From assembly GCA_031763025.1 (NCBI GenBank), contig JASSKH010000024.1:9199023-9263022 (forward strand): 64,000 nt of DNA. The letters are read 5' to 3'. Each line of letters begins with the position of its first letter. Position 1 is the stretch's first letter. The stretch comes from Macrocystis pyrifera. Its lineage: Eukaryota > Sar > Phaeophyceae > Laminariales > Laminariaceae. Below are positions 10,142-21,588 of this stretch, in pieces. Under the pieces are notes generated by a model. The model ran no database searches. It was not told the DNA's origin and was given only the letters and a program-made list of their open reading frames with translations. Both the position numbers and the translations under genes were made by a program.

Positions 10142-11909
10142 TTTTGGTGGTGTTAGAGCTCGCACTCCACCAAAACTCGAAAGTAATGGAAAACAGGGAC
10201 AAAAAGGTTTACAACACGTCTATTAATAGTTGACATCGTAACTTTAAAGGCGATTCGCTCAATCGACGCCTTGAGTTACCTCACTCAATTTTACGGCAAG
10301 ACAAGACAAAAATTGCCGGACTGTACAACAGTGATATATGCGCTGTTGTAGACAGGACAGTGACAGCAGAGGACAAGTTGACAGACTGCTGTCGTACCGT
10401 GGACATCTGGACGGCCAATATTAAAATATTGGGACGGTCCATTCAGGATCGGACAATAAAAAGTGAGCGAAGACAAGAGAGTAATCCGTTTTCACAAAAA
10501 CATATGTAATATGTGTATTTGCGGCTGGCCAGCTGTGGATTATGACAGAATGATCCTTGACAAGAGCGTGCTAGAGCAACTGTGACAATTATCCCGGGAT
10601 ATTCTAGCAGAAGTTTTGCTAGTGACAAGCACGCTAGACGACTGAGTGTGAACACCCGTCGTTCGACACATGGCTGAAGGCTCAATCACTGTCAAGGCAC
10701 GTGTTATGCTTAAAAGTAACACGATGACGTACCTGACGGCGACAATGACAGTGTTCCGGACATGACATACTGGGCATCGACATAGGCTAAATTGGTTGCT
10801 TTGGCATCTGATGGGTGTTCGAAACCGGATCAAATTCTTCGCAATAGAATTGCCTTGGCGGAGATACGAAGTGACAGCCGCCTACAGTATGCCATTATGG
10901 TAGACGCGGTCCAACACGAAAAAATACTGACGAAATAAAAACGTGTCAGACAAACGCGGCTATCATTGTTGACTGTCAATCGTCTCGCGCCTGGGCTCCG
11001 ATGAGGAGGCCTCGAGGGTGTGGCGGTTGGAAGGTGTGTAATGGGTAACCGGTACAAGCGTAGAGACAAAAACGGACGCATTATGTATGCCGTGATCCAT
11101 GCGGAACGTCAGGCATTTTGGTAGAGACAGATGGTATGCGCGAGCGCTTGATATTATTATCACATAACTTTCCCGGTGGTGTCCCACGTGCCGACTATCG
11201 CACGTATGTTATCGTTAGTCTCTGAAACCTCGTGCCCGACAGTTAATCAAACCTAGTATAAAAGCGACCCCCCAAATCGATGGGAATCGGGTTCTTGATG
11301 GATCGTTAGCCAGTGAGTGATGACCTCTAAAGGCACGATCCGTGACTACGACTATAATAGACGACATCCTAAATGGCAACTTCGGTTCAGATCTATAGGC
11401 TGAGGAAAATAAGACAACAATTCTTGGAAGCGCTAAACAAGCTTTCCACAAGGGCACTGTGGTTGGTGACAAACGACATTTTGCGAAGGACACAGGACAC
11501 GTAGGCACACACTCTTACACATGCTTGGTCGACGGTAATTAAAATATTGCTGATCACCCCATAAAACTGGGTTGACAAGTGATCGCAGCAACAAATCTAC
11601 TGTGCAAGTCAGGCTTGCACCGTCGAACCTGGACACCAAGCACCAGTCAACTAAAAGACTAGAACAGCGCTCACCACTAGGGGTGAGGACATCAAACAAG
11701 AGTGCACGGTACAAACACTCGACAAAACAAGCCATGGGGTGACAACACCTCTTAAGACAGAAAAGTCAGACCTACTCCTATAGGAAAGCAGTCCAAGACA
11801 AATAATTTGATGGAAACGGTAGCACCGGGCATACATCATCAGTGGTTGCTCAGTCTGATGTGACAACATAAAGCGCTAAAACAAGACAAGACAAGCCCAT
11901 TGAAATGTG
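10142..11909 (-). other. Gypsy-1 internal region downstream of pol, no recognised gene
   Basis: About 1.8 kb between the chromodomain fragment and the 3' LTR. Several short minus-strand frames (60-100 residues, for example 10540-10833 and 11433-11735) overlap in different frames and have no domain I recognise. A decayed third gene cannot be excluded. CTATTAATAG occurs at 10220-10229. Confidence 0.5.
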
Positions 11910-12197
11910 CTACGTGACAGACGCGGTAACAAGACTAGATTTCCGCGGAGGAGGGTTAAATGCTGAGGGGTCCGTCGACAACACAACAGCGCGATAGGAC
12001 GCAATCATTTCTCTGCACTGCGGAAGGGCGTTGACATGCCTCCAAACGCCCATCTGAGTTGGATATCCTTCCAGTTTTAAATGGTATTGAAAGTTCGTCA
12101 GAGATGCTGCGCCTACTCCTCTTTTATGTCCATCAATACTCTCTACCGTGAACGCACCGATCGTTACTTTTGACAAGGAGCCTTCTAGATCGGGCAC
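11910..12197 (-). pseudogene. Chromodomain fragment of Gypsy-1 pol
   Basis: A 95-residue frame just downstream of the pol stop but in a different frame. Its middle part (F-Q-Y-H-L-K-L-E-G-Y, then G-V-W-R-H-V-N-A-L, then C-R-E-M-I-A-S-Y) matches the pattern of a chromodomain: a hydrophobic strand with K-x-x-G-Y, a W in the position of the usual T-W-E, and a C-terminal helix. Chromoviruses carry this domain at the integrase C-terminus, where it directs integration through histone marks. Here it is separated from pol by a frame break of about 25 bases, which is either a mutation or a frameshift. Confidence 0.6.
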
Positions 12198-12222
12198 GGG
12201 AAGTTTGGTCCCTAGAAAAATA

Positions 12223-15177
12223 TCATCGAGCGCATCGAGGTCGGGGACATGGGACGACAGGGGGACGAAGTATTTTTTTCATTCGGCCGAGATGAACAGT
12301 AATCTCGGCTGGGTTCCCGTCTTTCGTGACGCGATAAATGACAGGTGACAATTGCGCTCGGACAGAGTACGGTCCACGCCATGGGCTGATAAGTTTGGGG
12401 TTGGGGCCGTCAGCGACATTGTACGGGCGGTGGATCAGTACTTGTTCACCAGGTTTGAACCTGGGAAATGACAGTGTCTCATTAGCGACCGCTTGCTTAT
12501 CCGCTCGCTCTTTAAGATTTCGGCGGGCCAGCTCGTATGCAAATTGCAAATTTTCGACAGTTTGTTTGGAATAGTCGAGCTGTGATTGCGGCGCTGAGGT
12601 GGAGGGCGTACCTAGAATGAGATCGACAGGCAGTACAGCTGCGCGTCCAAACATCAGGAAATGAGGTGTTTCCTGGAGCGTTGACGAATAGGCCGTGTTA
12701 TGAGCTAGCTGGACAAACGGCAACAGCTCTGCCCAGTTATCGAATGACATATTGCTATACATAGCTAACATACCGTGGACAGTGCTGTGGACACGCTCTA
12801 AGACGGAGTTGCCCTGGGGGCGGAAGGCGGCTGTACGCGTTTTCTTATATCCAAATACTGACTGCAATTTTAGGACTAGCTGGTTTTGAAATTCCGTCCC
12901 CTGATCAGAATGCAGCGTTTCTGGAGGGCCAAACACTGAGAACACACGTTCGATTAAATGACGGGCGATCGTGCGAGCTGCCTTGTCTTTGATGGGGATC
13001 AAGATGACAAATCGAGTGAGATGGTCGATGACCGACAAAATAAAACGATTCCCTTCTGATAGGCTTTTATACTCGACAAGATCAACAGCGACGCACTGAA
13101 ATGCGCGCATGACAGGGCGGTGTCCCACTGGCAACTTGGGCGGGCGGTGGGATGACTTGCGGTGTTGGCATGACAGACAAGTTTTGACATGAGTACGGAC
13201 ATCCGTGGGCATGGTCGGCCACCAAAATCTATCTCGGATAGTATCGAATGTTCCTTTGAAAGCTAGGTGACCCCCTGATGCGGGCAGGTCGTGACACGAA
13301 TTTATGACAAGTTTCCGGAGGGATGTAGGCACTACCAGCTGATCACGGAAAGTGCTACGCTTCCGTAAGTGACCCGGAAGATATGACCGAAATAATAATC
13401 CTTCGTTCAAGAAGAAGTGGCTCATCGTGTGCTCAGATTCTTTCGTAGGCAATGGGGCTGATGCTGGTGCACGGAGATAATCAAAGTACTGACAAAATTC
13501 CGCTCTCTGTAGATCGGCGAGTTTCGCTGGATCCACGGTAGGGAAGACAGACACGGCGCTCATGAATAACTCACGATCGCTTTCGACAGGTGCTACGTCG
13601 TGCAAATTAGAAGCGGACAGTTCGTATTCACGGGGCCCGGGTGGGTAATAAGGACCCTCTATTGGTACGTTCCGACAAATCGCGGCCAATCTGGGCTCTG
13701 ATGGTATAGGTTCCCCGTTGACTTCACTAAAAGCACGAGACAGCATATCAGGCACGACGTTTAGTTTGCTTGGGACATGTTTGACAGTAAAATCGTAATT
13801 CTGAAGTGCGATTGCCCAACGGGTAAGCATGTTAGAGGTGTCCTGCATTTTGTACGAGTACATCAGTGCTTGGTGGTCAGTACAGCAAGTGAAATGCTTT
13901 CCCCATAGGTAGGGACGCCAGTGGGTGACAGCCCAGACCACAGCACAACACTCTTTCATGGTCGCACTATAATGACGTTGACTTTTAGTGAAGCGGTGAC
14001 TATAATACGCGATGATATTCAAATCAGAGTCGGAGTTTCCGTCGAGTGATCGTTGAGCGAGAAAGGCTCCTACTCCGGCTTCTGATGCATCGGTATGGAC
14101 AATGAACTCTTGACTGAAGTTCGGATATTTGAGGACCGGGGCGGACGTTAGGGCGCGCTTTGCACGTGCGAACGCTTCACTTTGCGCGGGCCCAAATGCC
14201 TTTTTGAACGCGGTCTTTTTGACATATTCCTTACGAGTGAGTTCAACCAGCGGTGCTGTGATTTCAGCATAACCGTCAATGAAACGGCGGACATAATTGA
14301 GTGTACCTAGGAATGCACGATTTTCTTTGATACACGTAGGCTCAGGCAAGGCAAGAATGGCTTTGACGCGGTCGGCACCGATTGAGATGCCTTCTTCCGA
14401 TATGACATGACCGAGGTACTCGATTTCTTTCTGACCAAATTGGAGTTTACTCGGTTTTAAGGTTAGGCCTGCCGCCTGTAACGCTGAGAACATTCGCTCG
14501 AGGGATTTTAGGTGGGATTCAAACGTCGAATTGATGCAAATGATATCATCCATATACGTAAGAATACCCGATTCCGGACCGAGGTGGCCGAAAGTGACAG
14601 ACATCATGTGTTGAAACAACCACGGTGCATTACTCACGCCGAAAGGCATACGTTTAAAACAGTACTTGCCGGTCGGGGTGACGAATGCTGTCCGGTCGAT
14701 GTGCTCTTCCGCAACGGGCAGTTGCCAGAACGCGCTGAGGACATCGGCTGTAGAGATGAACTTGACCCCTTTGACTGCATCTAAGCACGAATCCATGTTC
14801 GGGAGGGGCCAGCTCTTTCGGACAATGTGACGATTGAGGGTATGACGATAATCAACACAGAAACGAGGGGTTCCGTTCTTTTTAGCGACCAACGTACACG
14901 GACTACCCCAGGGGCTCGGACGCTCTTCGATTATGCCCCACTCTAACATATCATGGACGCACTTATCGATGACACTAGCAGTGCGAGGGTTAGTGCGATA
15001 CGGAGCCCGATCGACAGGACGAGTGTCAGGCGGCAATGGGAACGTTGCTTCGGTATTAGTGCAACAACCAAGCTCTGACATTGACAATGAAAAGACAGGA
15101 CGGTACTGTGCGCATAAGTTGAGGACAGCGGCTTGTTGGTCGGTTGACAGTTGGTATTTGTGAAAGCTGTGGACAGG
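12223..15177 (-). CDS. pol: Gypsy-1 pol: reverse transcriptase, RNase H, integrase
   Basis: A long open pol polyprotein. From the methionine at 15087 it has 954 residues. The catalytic motif Y-M-D-D is at residues 178-181, after F-C-V-D-Y and the M-P-F-G-V-S-N-A-P motif. RNase H shows H-T-D-A-S at 331-335, E at 379 and T-D-H-Q-A-L at 403-408. Integrase has H599, H607, C637 and C640 of the zinc finger, D669, D728 and E764 of the DDE triad, and G-P-Y at 905-907. Family order is that of Ty3/Gypsy. The frame is open upstream to about 15177 (L-S-T-D-Q-Q-A-A-V-L), so 15087 is probably not the real start: pol is likely reached by a -1 shift from the protease frame, although no classic slippery heptamer is visible. 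All key residues are present. Confidence 0.9.
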   Translation of the reverse strand, partial: PVHSFHKYQLSTDQQAAVLNLCAQYRPVFSLSMSELGCCTNTEATFPLPPDTRPVDRAPYRTNPRTASVIDKCVHDMLEWGIIEERPSPWGSPCTLVAKKNGTPRFCVDYRHTLNRHIVRKSWPLPNMDSCLDAVKGVKFISTADVLSAFWQLPVAEEHIDRTAFVTPTGKYCFKRMPFGVSNAPWLFQHMMSVTFGHLGPESGILTYMDDIICINSTFESHLKSLERMFSALQAAGLTLKPSKLQFGQKEIEYLGHVISEEGISIGADRVKAILALPEPTCIKENRAFLGTLNYVRRFIDGYAEITAPLVELTRKEYVKKTAFKKAFGPAQSEAFARAKRALTSAPVLKYPNFSQEFIVHTDASEAGVGAFLAQRSLDGNSDSDLNIIAYYSHRFTKSQRHYSATMKECCAVVWAVTHWRPYLWGKHFTCCTDHQALMYSYKMQDTSNMLTRWAIALQNYDFTVKHVPSKLNVVPDMLSRAFSEVNGEPIPSEPRLAAICRNVPIEGPYYPPGPREYELSASNLHDVAPVESDRELFMSAVSVFPTVDPAKLADLQRAEFCQYFDYLRAPASAPLPTKESEHTMSHFFLNEGLLFRSYLPGHLRKRSTFRDQLVVPTSLRKLVINSCHDLPASGGHLAFKGTFDTIRDRFWWPTMPTDVRTHVKTCLSCQHRKSSHRPPKLPVGHRPVMRAFQCVAVDLVEYKSLSEGNRFILSVIDHLTRFVILIPIKDKAARTIARHLIERVFSVFGPPETLHSDQGTEFQNQLVLKLQSVFGYKKTRTAAFRPQGNSVLERVHSTVHGMLAMYSNMSFDNWAELLPFVQLAHNTAYSSTLQETPHFLMFGRAAVLPVDLILGTPSTSAPQSQLDYSKQTVENLQFAYELARRNLKERADKQAVANETLSFPRFKPGEQVLIHRPYNVADGPNPKLISPWRGPYSVRAQLSPVIYRVTKDGNPAEITVHLGRMKKILRPPVVPCPRPRCAR

Positions 15178-16202
15178 GGACCTTCAAGCTCGGATTTTGC
15201 ATGAGCCAGTTGTTCCATGGATTCGGGTGTTTTCGCTACAGCGTTAACGTGTAACTGGTCAGGCGTCACGATAGACACGGTGTATAGCTGACCAAGACAT
15301 AACCCGATCGGAAGTGCAACCCCATCGGACGATGGGTTAGCAACTTGCACAGCTACTGAACCATCGGCAGCGTACCAGGTAGCTAAAGTGCGAGCGACAA
15401 TAATTTTCTCAAACACTGTCGAGCTACCAGACTGCAGAAATTCAGGTTCGGACATGATTCGCTGTTCGACAACAACAGTACGATCGCACAAAGGGAGACA
15501 ATCAGTAAAAGCCACGACAAGAGCTTCGTGTCTAGGTTTGAGGTCGACACGTTCGCGCAAAATGACATCAATTCCTTCTGCATCATGGTGGACAGCAGCG
15601 ACGGACATGGTATTGTCGCTAGGGGCAGGGGAGGGGGCGGCGTGAGAGGCTGAATGGCTAATACGATGTATCGCTGGGATAGTAGTACCAGCGGACGGAA
15701 ATGACAATGTTTGGTTTTCCCAATCGAGGACAGCTCCAAACGTAGACATGACATGATTATCTAGGAGCAATGAATCGGGACCAAGAGACGGTACAACTAG
15801 CGCGTCGACGTTATGAGTGATCGTACTCAATGTAAGTGACAATGTGACAAACCCCAAAATATTCAAAGGCGAACCATTCGCTGCCCGTAAAGCAACGGCG
15901 GCCGGAGGGACAGGTTGAATATTTATTTCACGCAAAGCTGGATGGGACATCAGCCACGCGTGGGAAACGACAGAGACATCAGTAGCAGTATCGAGTGTTA
16001 TTGCGGACACTGGACAGTCGTCTACGGAGCCAGAAATCTGCACTCTGCGAGACGAAAAAGACAAAGAGAAAGGATGGGATCTGTGTGCCAGCATTGAGCT
16101 GTGCCACACGGTAGTCTTTTTATTATTTTTTTGCTGGGTGAACCCGGGTACTCGAAGATCGACACTCGGACGCATACTCGGACACGGGGAAATCGATAGC
16201 AA
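14943..16202 (-). CDS. Gypsy-1 protease and linker
   Basis: The frame contains an aspartic-protease-like segment: A-I-T-L-D-T-A-T-D-V-S-V-V, where D-T-A takes the place of the usual D-[ST]-G, and later S-L-L-L-D-N-H-V-M-S-T-F-G-A-V-L-D, the pattern of the second half of a retropepsin. A linker leads toward reverse transcriptase; downstream of about 15180 the true reading passes to the pol frame, so the last 80 residues of this frame (to 14943) are out-of-frame translation. The upstream end overlaps the gag-like frame, and the join is also out of frame. No zinc knuckle is seen. Confidence 0.65.
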   Translation of the reverse strand: MLSISPCPSMRPSVDLRVPGFTQQKNNKKTTVWHSSMLAHRSHPFSLSFSSRRVQISGSVDDCPVSAITLDTATDVSVVSHAWLMSHPALREINIQPVPPAAVALRAANGSPLNILGFVTLSLTLSTITHNVDALVVPSLGPDSLLLDNHVMSTFGAVLDWENQTLSFPSAGTTIPAIHRISHSASHAAPSPAPSDNTMSVAAVHHDAEGIDVILRERVDLKPRHEALVVAFTDCLPLCDRTVVVEQRIMSEPEFLQSGSSTVFEKIIVARTLATWYAADGSVAVQVANPSSDGVALPIGLCLGQLYTVSIVTPDQLHVNAVAKTPESMEQLAHAKSELEGPLSTAFTNTNCQPTNKPLSSTYAHSTVLSFHCQCQSLVVALIPKQRSHCRLTLVLSIGLRIALTLALLVSSISASMIC

Positions 16203-16599
16203 ACGTCACGCGTTTACGCGGACGTTGTGAGGATGATACCCCACTGCTAAGACTCGAGACAGAGACACCCCCCCCAGAAAAAGAACTACACTCAACTCCC
16301 CGGTTGACTCCTTCTTTGCTAACAACACTCGGTACAGGGGACTCAGCACCCACGGCTACTGCGGAGAGTTTCCTCTTCGCGCCAACCTTGCCTACCGCTT
16401 TAGGAGCAAGGCGAGTCCCAACTGTTGGTAGCGCTCTGTTGGGGTGGGGCTCCGTGCTCCCGCCTTTCGCCTCTAGGTCGCCACGCGCTGATGTACTGGT
16501 CTTGGGGGCTGCCGTGTCGTCCGGGGTCTCACGGTAGGGGGGTGGGGTGGGGTACTGGGACTGCTCGTATTCCGACATCACTCTGAACGTAGGTGACAA
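16123..16599 (-). CDS. Gypsy-1 short gag-like protein, truncated
   Basis: A 158-residue frame right after the 5' LTR and primer site, in the position of gag. It is proline/serine-rich at the start, has a lysine/arginine patch (K-R-K-L), then R-P-R-K-R-V-T-F. A capsid domain and a CCHC zinc knuckle are absent, and the length is far below the usual gag of 300 or more residues. Either gag has been deleted internally or this family has a very reduced one. The start is the first methionine after the primer-binding site. Confidence 0.45.
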   Translation of the reverse strand: MSPTFRVMSEYEQSQYPTPPPYRETPDDTAAPKTSTSARGDLEAKGGSTEPHPNRALPTVGTRLAPKAVGKVGAKRKLSAVAVGAESPVPSVVSKEGVNRGVECSSFSGGGVSVSSLSSGVSSSQRPRKRVTFAIDFPVSEYASECRSSSTRVHPAKK

Positions 16600-16620
16600 G
16601 TGACAAGTTGGTTTATCAAC

Positions 16621-16635
16621 TGCCGTCCGACGCCA
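16621..16635 (-). other. Gypsy-1 primer-binding site
   Basis: One base inside the 5' LTR end the element's strand reads TGGCGTCGGACGGCA. It starts with TGG, as required to pair with the CCA end of a tRNA. Which tRNA cannot be told without the host tRNA set. Confidence 0.6.
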
Positions 16636-16636
16636 A

Positions 16637-17047
16637 TAAGAGTTCCTGACTCAATAAGAGTTCCGGCTACGTTACCGCCGGTGGGTCGTGATCCCACGTC
16701 TCTCTGTGGACACAGAGTGTTCTGTCTGTTGAACTACGACGGCTGAGTGATGACGTGACAAAGGGCTCAGACGAGGGTCTGATGACAGGACAGGAGGGAG
16801 AGAACTCTGAGAGAAGTGAGCAGGAGGGCGAGGAGGAAGCGTCACTCCTCCTGCCCTGCGGTCCCGGGACAACGGGACGACGGGACATATATGGGCGACC
16901 CGGCGGGGTTTCTAGAATCCCGCCGGGACGTTGCACCAGGCGGCGGGGCCGCCCCAACGGATCCGTTGAGCAGATGTGGACCGGTGGCTTCCCGGCGATG
17001 TATGGTTCATGACAGTCTCCTGACATAACCGAGCGAACGCTCCCAGA
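16637..17047 (-). repeat. Gypsy-1 5' LTR, inner part (411 bp)
   Basis: Identical, as far as I can see, to 9647-10057. The rest of this LTR continues at 25560-25632, beyond the 8.5-kb inserted element. The last eight bases, CTCCCAGA (17040-17047), are the target duplication of that insertion. Confidence 0.9.
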
Positions 17048-17077
17048 CAATGGGAATGACTAGGATTGGGGACTCAC
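17048..17077 (+). repeat. Left 30-bp TIR of the 8.5-kb element
   Basis: Perfect inverted match to 25522-25551; the two ends diverge immediately afterwards. Confidence 0.92.
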
Positions 17078-17110
17078 AGGGGACGTTTAAGCCCATCCCC
17101 CTGTAGCGAA

Positions 17111-17590
17111 CTACGTGTAAAAATGGCGTTCATTGTGTGTAGGCGTTACTGACCGGGGATAGCATAACTGAGCACCCAGAGTGCACACTTCGTTCGCCGA
17201 CTGGAGACGAAGCCGGACAGCTACAGGAGCCAATGGTTGGTTTATGGGTGCTCTGCTGCCTCCTTCTGCTGTGCCCAGCAAATCAGGCCCTGAAAGGTTT
17301 GGACGCGAAAAATCGAGAGCATTTTGCGTAGGATTTTCCGGGGCTAACAATGGTCGATCTATCGGAGTCGTTGCTGTTACTATCCTATCCACGAGTGCTG
17401 TACCCGACCCGATCCCGTTCGCCGTTTGCTTCGCGTGCTCATAGCCAGGACGTCTTGTTAATTGGCGCAAGTTTCCGTTTGAGAAACGATCCTCCACACG
17501 ATGCAAACTTGATATCTGCTTGAACGTTTTGTTCCAAATTGCGATATCCCGACGAGATGCGGCCCACAACCCACAACCCACAACATTCAA
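17111..17590 (-). CDS. Possible last exon, unknown protein, in 8.5-kb element
   Basis: A 159-residue minus-strand frame close to the left TIR, the place where a minus-strand gene of the element would end. The sequence has mixed composition (R-V-E-D-R-F-S-N-G-N-L-R-Q-L, later A-L-V-D-R-I-V-T-A-T-T-P-I-D-R-P) and is not a repeat translation, which makes coding plausible. No domain is recognised. The methionine at 17590 is probably internal if it is a spliced exon. A different frame (17439-17714) overlaps its upstream part. Confidence 0.3.
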   Translation of the reverse strand: MNVVGCGLWAASRRDIAIWNKTFKQISSLHRVEDRFSNGNLRQLTRRPGYEHAKQTANGIGSGTALVDRIVTATTPIDRPLLAPENPTQNALDFSRPNLSGPDLLGTAEGGSRAPINQPLAPVAVRLRLQSANEVCTLGAQLCYPRSVTPTHNERHFYT

Positions 17591-17759
17591 AATTCAAAAT
17601 TCGCATTTCATCACTGATCGACACCTGTGTCTGTTGTTGCCACGTATACTGCCTGTATGTCCCCGTACCGTACAGCAGTACGTATTCGTGTACCAGGTAT
17701 ACTTCATAGATCACAGGGTCTATTGCTATACGTACCAGGGGTATGTAGCAGCAGCTGCT

Positions 17760-20700
17760 TGACGGCTGAACCGAATTCTCGTGGACGACAAGATCGAACC
17801 GGTACCTGAAGGCGGCCAGTTTTTGGAGATGTCACAGGACGCCCTGGCCAGGGTTTTTGGGACGACGCTGCAGAGACAGAGAGGGGAGCAGCTTCATCAG
17901 TGCACGCTTCCGCTCTGAGGGCGACGGCTACGACAGAGGGGCCCGTAGAAGGTGGGTCCCGTTGGAATAGTATTACAGCAGCAGTAGTGCTGTTCGACTG
18001 GCGTGGACGCCGCAGGTGACAACAACAGCAGCAGTAGTCCGCATATTTTATTTCTGAGGTAGCAAGATGTAGTACGAGTACGAGAGATAGAGGACTTCGT
18101 TTGTCTCTACAGAGTATTGTCCCTGTAAAAGCTGAACCCGCCGCGTTTTTGACGACAGACTTGGAAAAAACACCGGGCCGGTCATCCGGTCATCGATTTA
18201 CACACCAAGGATCTACCAGAGGGTAAATCTTTCAGGGCAGATATAAGCCTGATCTGTAGTACCCAGCTCATGTTGGCGGGTGAGAGCCGTGTAACCTGCC
18301 TGCTTGATCTACGAGTACGAAACGTTTCCTGTTTGGGATCTGTACTGTACAGATCTTCCCCAACATATCATAGCGGTACGACCTAAATCATCTACTACTA
18401 CAGGAGGTCGTGATCTATCCGACTTATATTTTTTTAAAAGCACATGACGGCCACAAGCAGTAATAAGAAACCAAGCCGAGATCTATAACGTACTGAATTT
18501 ATCGTAGGACGCGCCCTCTTTTCCAGGCTGAGCAGATTCCCTGTTTGTTAAAAGGTGGTTATTACCTCACTTGGAGTTACATGATGTGCACACAGATAAT
18601 TTGCGCGAGTACAGTATGACATGAAAGGGACTTGTGAGGGTAAAGATATCGACAGAAAAAAATCACGATTATATAAAGTGATACCAGGTATATCGACAAC
18701 GTCAACCAGCCCGGGTCGCTGGGGTAGGTGTGCGACACTTGTTTAGACTGGTGATGCTGTGAGGATAACAGGGTGGGAGACAGATTGTATCTTGGCAGGT
18801 TTGCAAACTCTAGCTTAGACGCTTGGAAAGGTCTCAATGAAAACTCGTAATTTTGATTTGTACTATTAATACAGCCGTAGTATACGGCAGTACCGGCCCT
18901 CTGATATGAAACGGATAAATTGGTTCAAAGCCATTGATATATTATTCATTTGAGAAGCGTGTGCCTTGCACAAACAAACTTCGGTATATAGCATACCAGG
19001 TATCGAGTTTCTTACTTCTCGCTTTTTTTAGGTCAAGTTTCTTGTGGTGCTGTTTGCGAGGGGGGCGGTAGTGTCGATGCCACGGGGCCCCAAAAGACCA
19101 AAGGGTTGTCGAACATCAATTAATTGTGCGCGTCTGACGTATCGCGCATTTTTCAAAGTTGAGTATCAATCACTATTTCAGTCGTACTCACAGCTAGCTG
19201 ACGTATTCGTTTCCCCCCGAGCAAGTCTGAGTAGCCGAATAACCAACGACCACGCTGCGTGTCACAGCTCGTTTACGTATTCTCGTTATAGAAGACGGAC
19301 GACAGCATCTCCAACAGCGAGTACACGAGTACCCCGGGAGGAAAATGAAACGCGCTTCGTGCCAAATGCTACTCGTATCCGTGAAAATTGTTTGGGAGAC
19401 GGGTATTAGTCGCGAGTACCCGGGTAACCGGTCAAAGAGATACACCTCTACTGCATGAAGTTTTTTTTCATGGACCACTACATATTGTATTAATAGTATG
19501 CTAGCAACACGGCCGTGGTTTTCTGTAACCCGATATCCCGCATCGGTAAATTGATAAACTATCGCTGCTTTAGTAGTGCCATCTCAGTCATCCGGGGGGG
19601 GAAATAGATACAGTTGACACGCTCCCGTACATGGACCAAACTACCTCTGCGACGGTCCCTGATGCCCACCTACCCCACCCCTCCCTCTCCCTTGCCTGCA
19701 CACCCTTCCCTTCCCCTTTCCCTCCCTCCCCTTTTGGTTTCGTTGTAACGTTTCCAGAGGGTCATGGAGGCACCCGAGTTCAATGGAACTCTAACGCGCA
19801 AGAAGCCCTCTGGCGACGCCGAGAGTGTTTCCAAGTCAAATAGGGACAGCCCATCTACCAAGAAAAGCAAGACCTCATGGCTTTTGTTTTGACCTTGGCA
19901 TGATTCATGTGTTTTATTGGCTTGCACGCACGTGGTTTTGCATTGTTTCGAATATGATGCAAGCAAAAACAATCTAAGTAAGTATTCAACACGAACTACT
20001 TGACTCGGTTGGCGCAATCTCAGCTTCCATTGTGTTTGCTGTTCTGAGGTTTACTATGTGGATGGGGGGGGGGGGGGGGGGGGCGACGGAGCACCGTTCC
20101 TACTCCTAATAGAGACACCTCCAACAATTGGGCGCTCATTACGTTGTTGTTCCATATATTACATATAAACTTTTTGGTAATCTTATCCCCTTCCTGTTTG
20201 GCCGCCTGTGGACGGGGGGGAGGGTTACTGGGTTAGCGTTGGAGGGGGGGGGTTAGGCGTGGCGTACATAAAAGAATGACCTCTACGTATTACCCTGAAT
20301 GCTCGGTTGACGTTGCGTCATTGCTTGCAATGATGAAGGTACACTGCTTGGCTCGGTGGATGTGTATTGGCTTGCAAGTCTTGTTAGTTTTTGTCCTGAG
20401 TGTTCTATCGGTGAGAGGAGGGGTGTAACTGATTTTGTCTTACGCGCACGAGGTTTGCATCAATTTGCGTACGGTACAAAACCAATGAAACCAACTATTT
20501 TCACATGAAATGGTTGTCTCGGTTGATGCGCTTTCGGCTTCCGATACCTTGTAGTTGTGTTTGTTGGTATGGGATTTCATGGCGGGGGGCGCGGGTTACT
20601 GAGGGGAAGCAGGTGAAATTATACATAATACACGAACAGCAGTGTGTGGTTTGTATGCTGGTCTGATGTATCAGCATTGTATCAAATTATGCAGTTGAAC

Positions 20701-21534
20701 TGCTTGGATCAGTTGGTGTGTTTTCGTTTTGCAGGGTGGTGTATTTTCGCGGGCTTTTTTTTTTTTTCATCAGTGAGGAAGTGGGTGGGGGGAGAAAAAA
20801 AAAAAACTACGAGGGACTATTTGTACGCTTGGCTGAACGCAGCGTCATAGTTTTCCATGCTTCGGTTGTAGTAGATACTTAAAGCATCACGGCGAGTCGC
20901 AAGGTTTATTAGTTATGAACGCGGTCTCACTATACATGTGTGGGGGTTGCGGTTGTGACCACATTGTTGCACTTGGCTGGATTGATACACGTAGTTCCTT
21001 GGTGGGTTCCTCGTGCGATATTTTGTCGCGGAAGTAACAGTCGTTCTGTTTTACATATACATTATCCTGTCATGTGATGCCGAAAAACGCAGTGTCTGGC
21101 AGTCTCGAGAAAAACACAAGTATTGATGCACGTTCGTTTTTTCCCCCCAACCTTACGTGTGAGAAAAGTAACATCAAGAGCGGTACATCAGGTTAATGTG
21201 GTGCCGAATCGTTTGTTTCCTGCCTACTACGCTAAACACCGTCCTGACTACGGTCGAAAATACAAATACAGAATCAAATTAAGGAGCGCGTACTTTCGTA
21301 AATTATTATTTCTGTATTACAATGAGTCCACACAAAGCGTCACAATTTTCGCACGGTACTCTCGGCAATTGTATGGAAGCCGAGCCATATCACAGAAAGC
21401 CAGATCAGTCATCCCATACAATGTGCTATCGACTCGTGCAGTACACACAAACGGAGCAACAGAGTAACATATATCAATCACTAATATGAATCCACTCTAC
21501 CTCATGCCCACCAGATGGGCATACAGAAGCTTAC

Positions 21535-21536
<2 letters not shown>
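17760..21536. other. 8.5-kb element interior, no recognised gene
   Basis: About 3.8 kb with short frames only (19044-19409 plus, 21123-21467 plus, 19670-20017 minus), none with a known domain. Between about 20015 and 20620 similar segments recur (a GTTG-GCG or GTTGATGCG block, a CAGCTTCC or CGGCTTCC block, TGTGTTTG, then a G-run of 7-18), which looks like decayed tandem duplication. ATACCAGGTAT-like palindromes occur at about 17691, 18681 and 18993. TATTAATAG is at 19488-19496. Confidence 0.5.

Positions 21537-21582
<46 letters not shown>
21537..21582 (+). repeat. 46-base poly-G run
   Basis: An uninterrupted run of 46 G. A further run of about 18 lies near 20066. Such runs can form quadruplexes and are unstable, and their length may be misassembled. 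Confidence 0.85.

Positions 21583-21588
<6 letters not shown>

Noticed and set aside
9647..17047. A 7.4-kb Gypsy element with 411-bp LTRs
   Set aside because: The direct repeats stop short of the TG start and polypurine tract on one side. The missing 73 bp lie at 25560-25632 beyond an inserted element, so the element is larger and the LTR is 484 bp.
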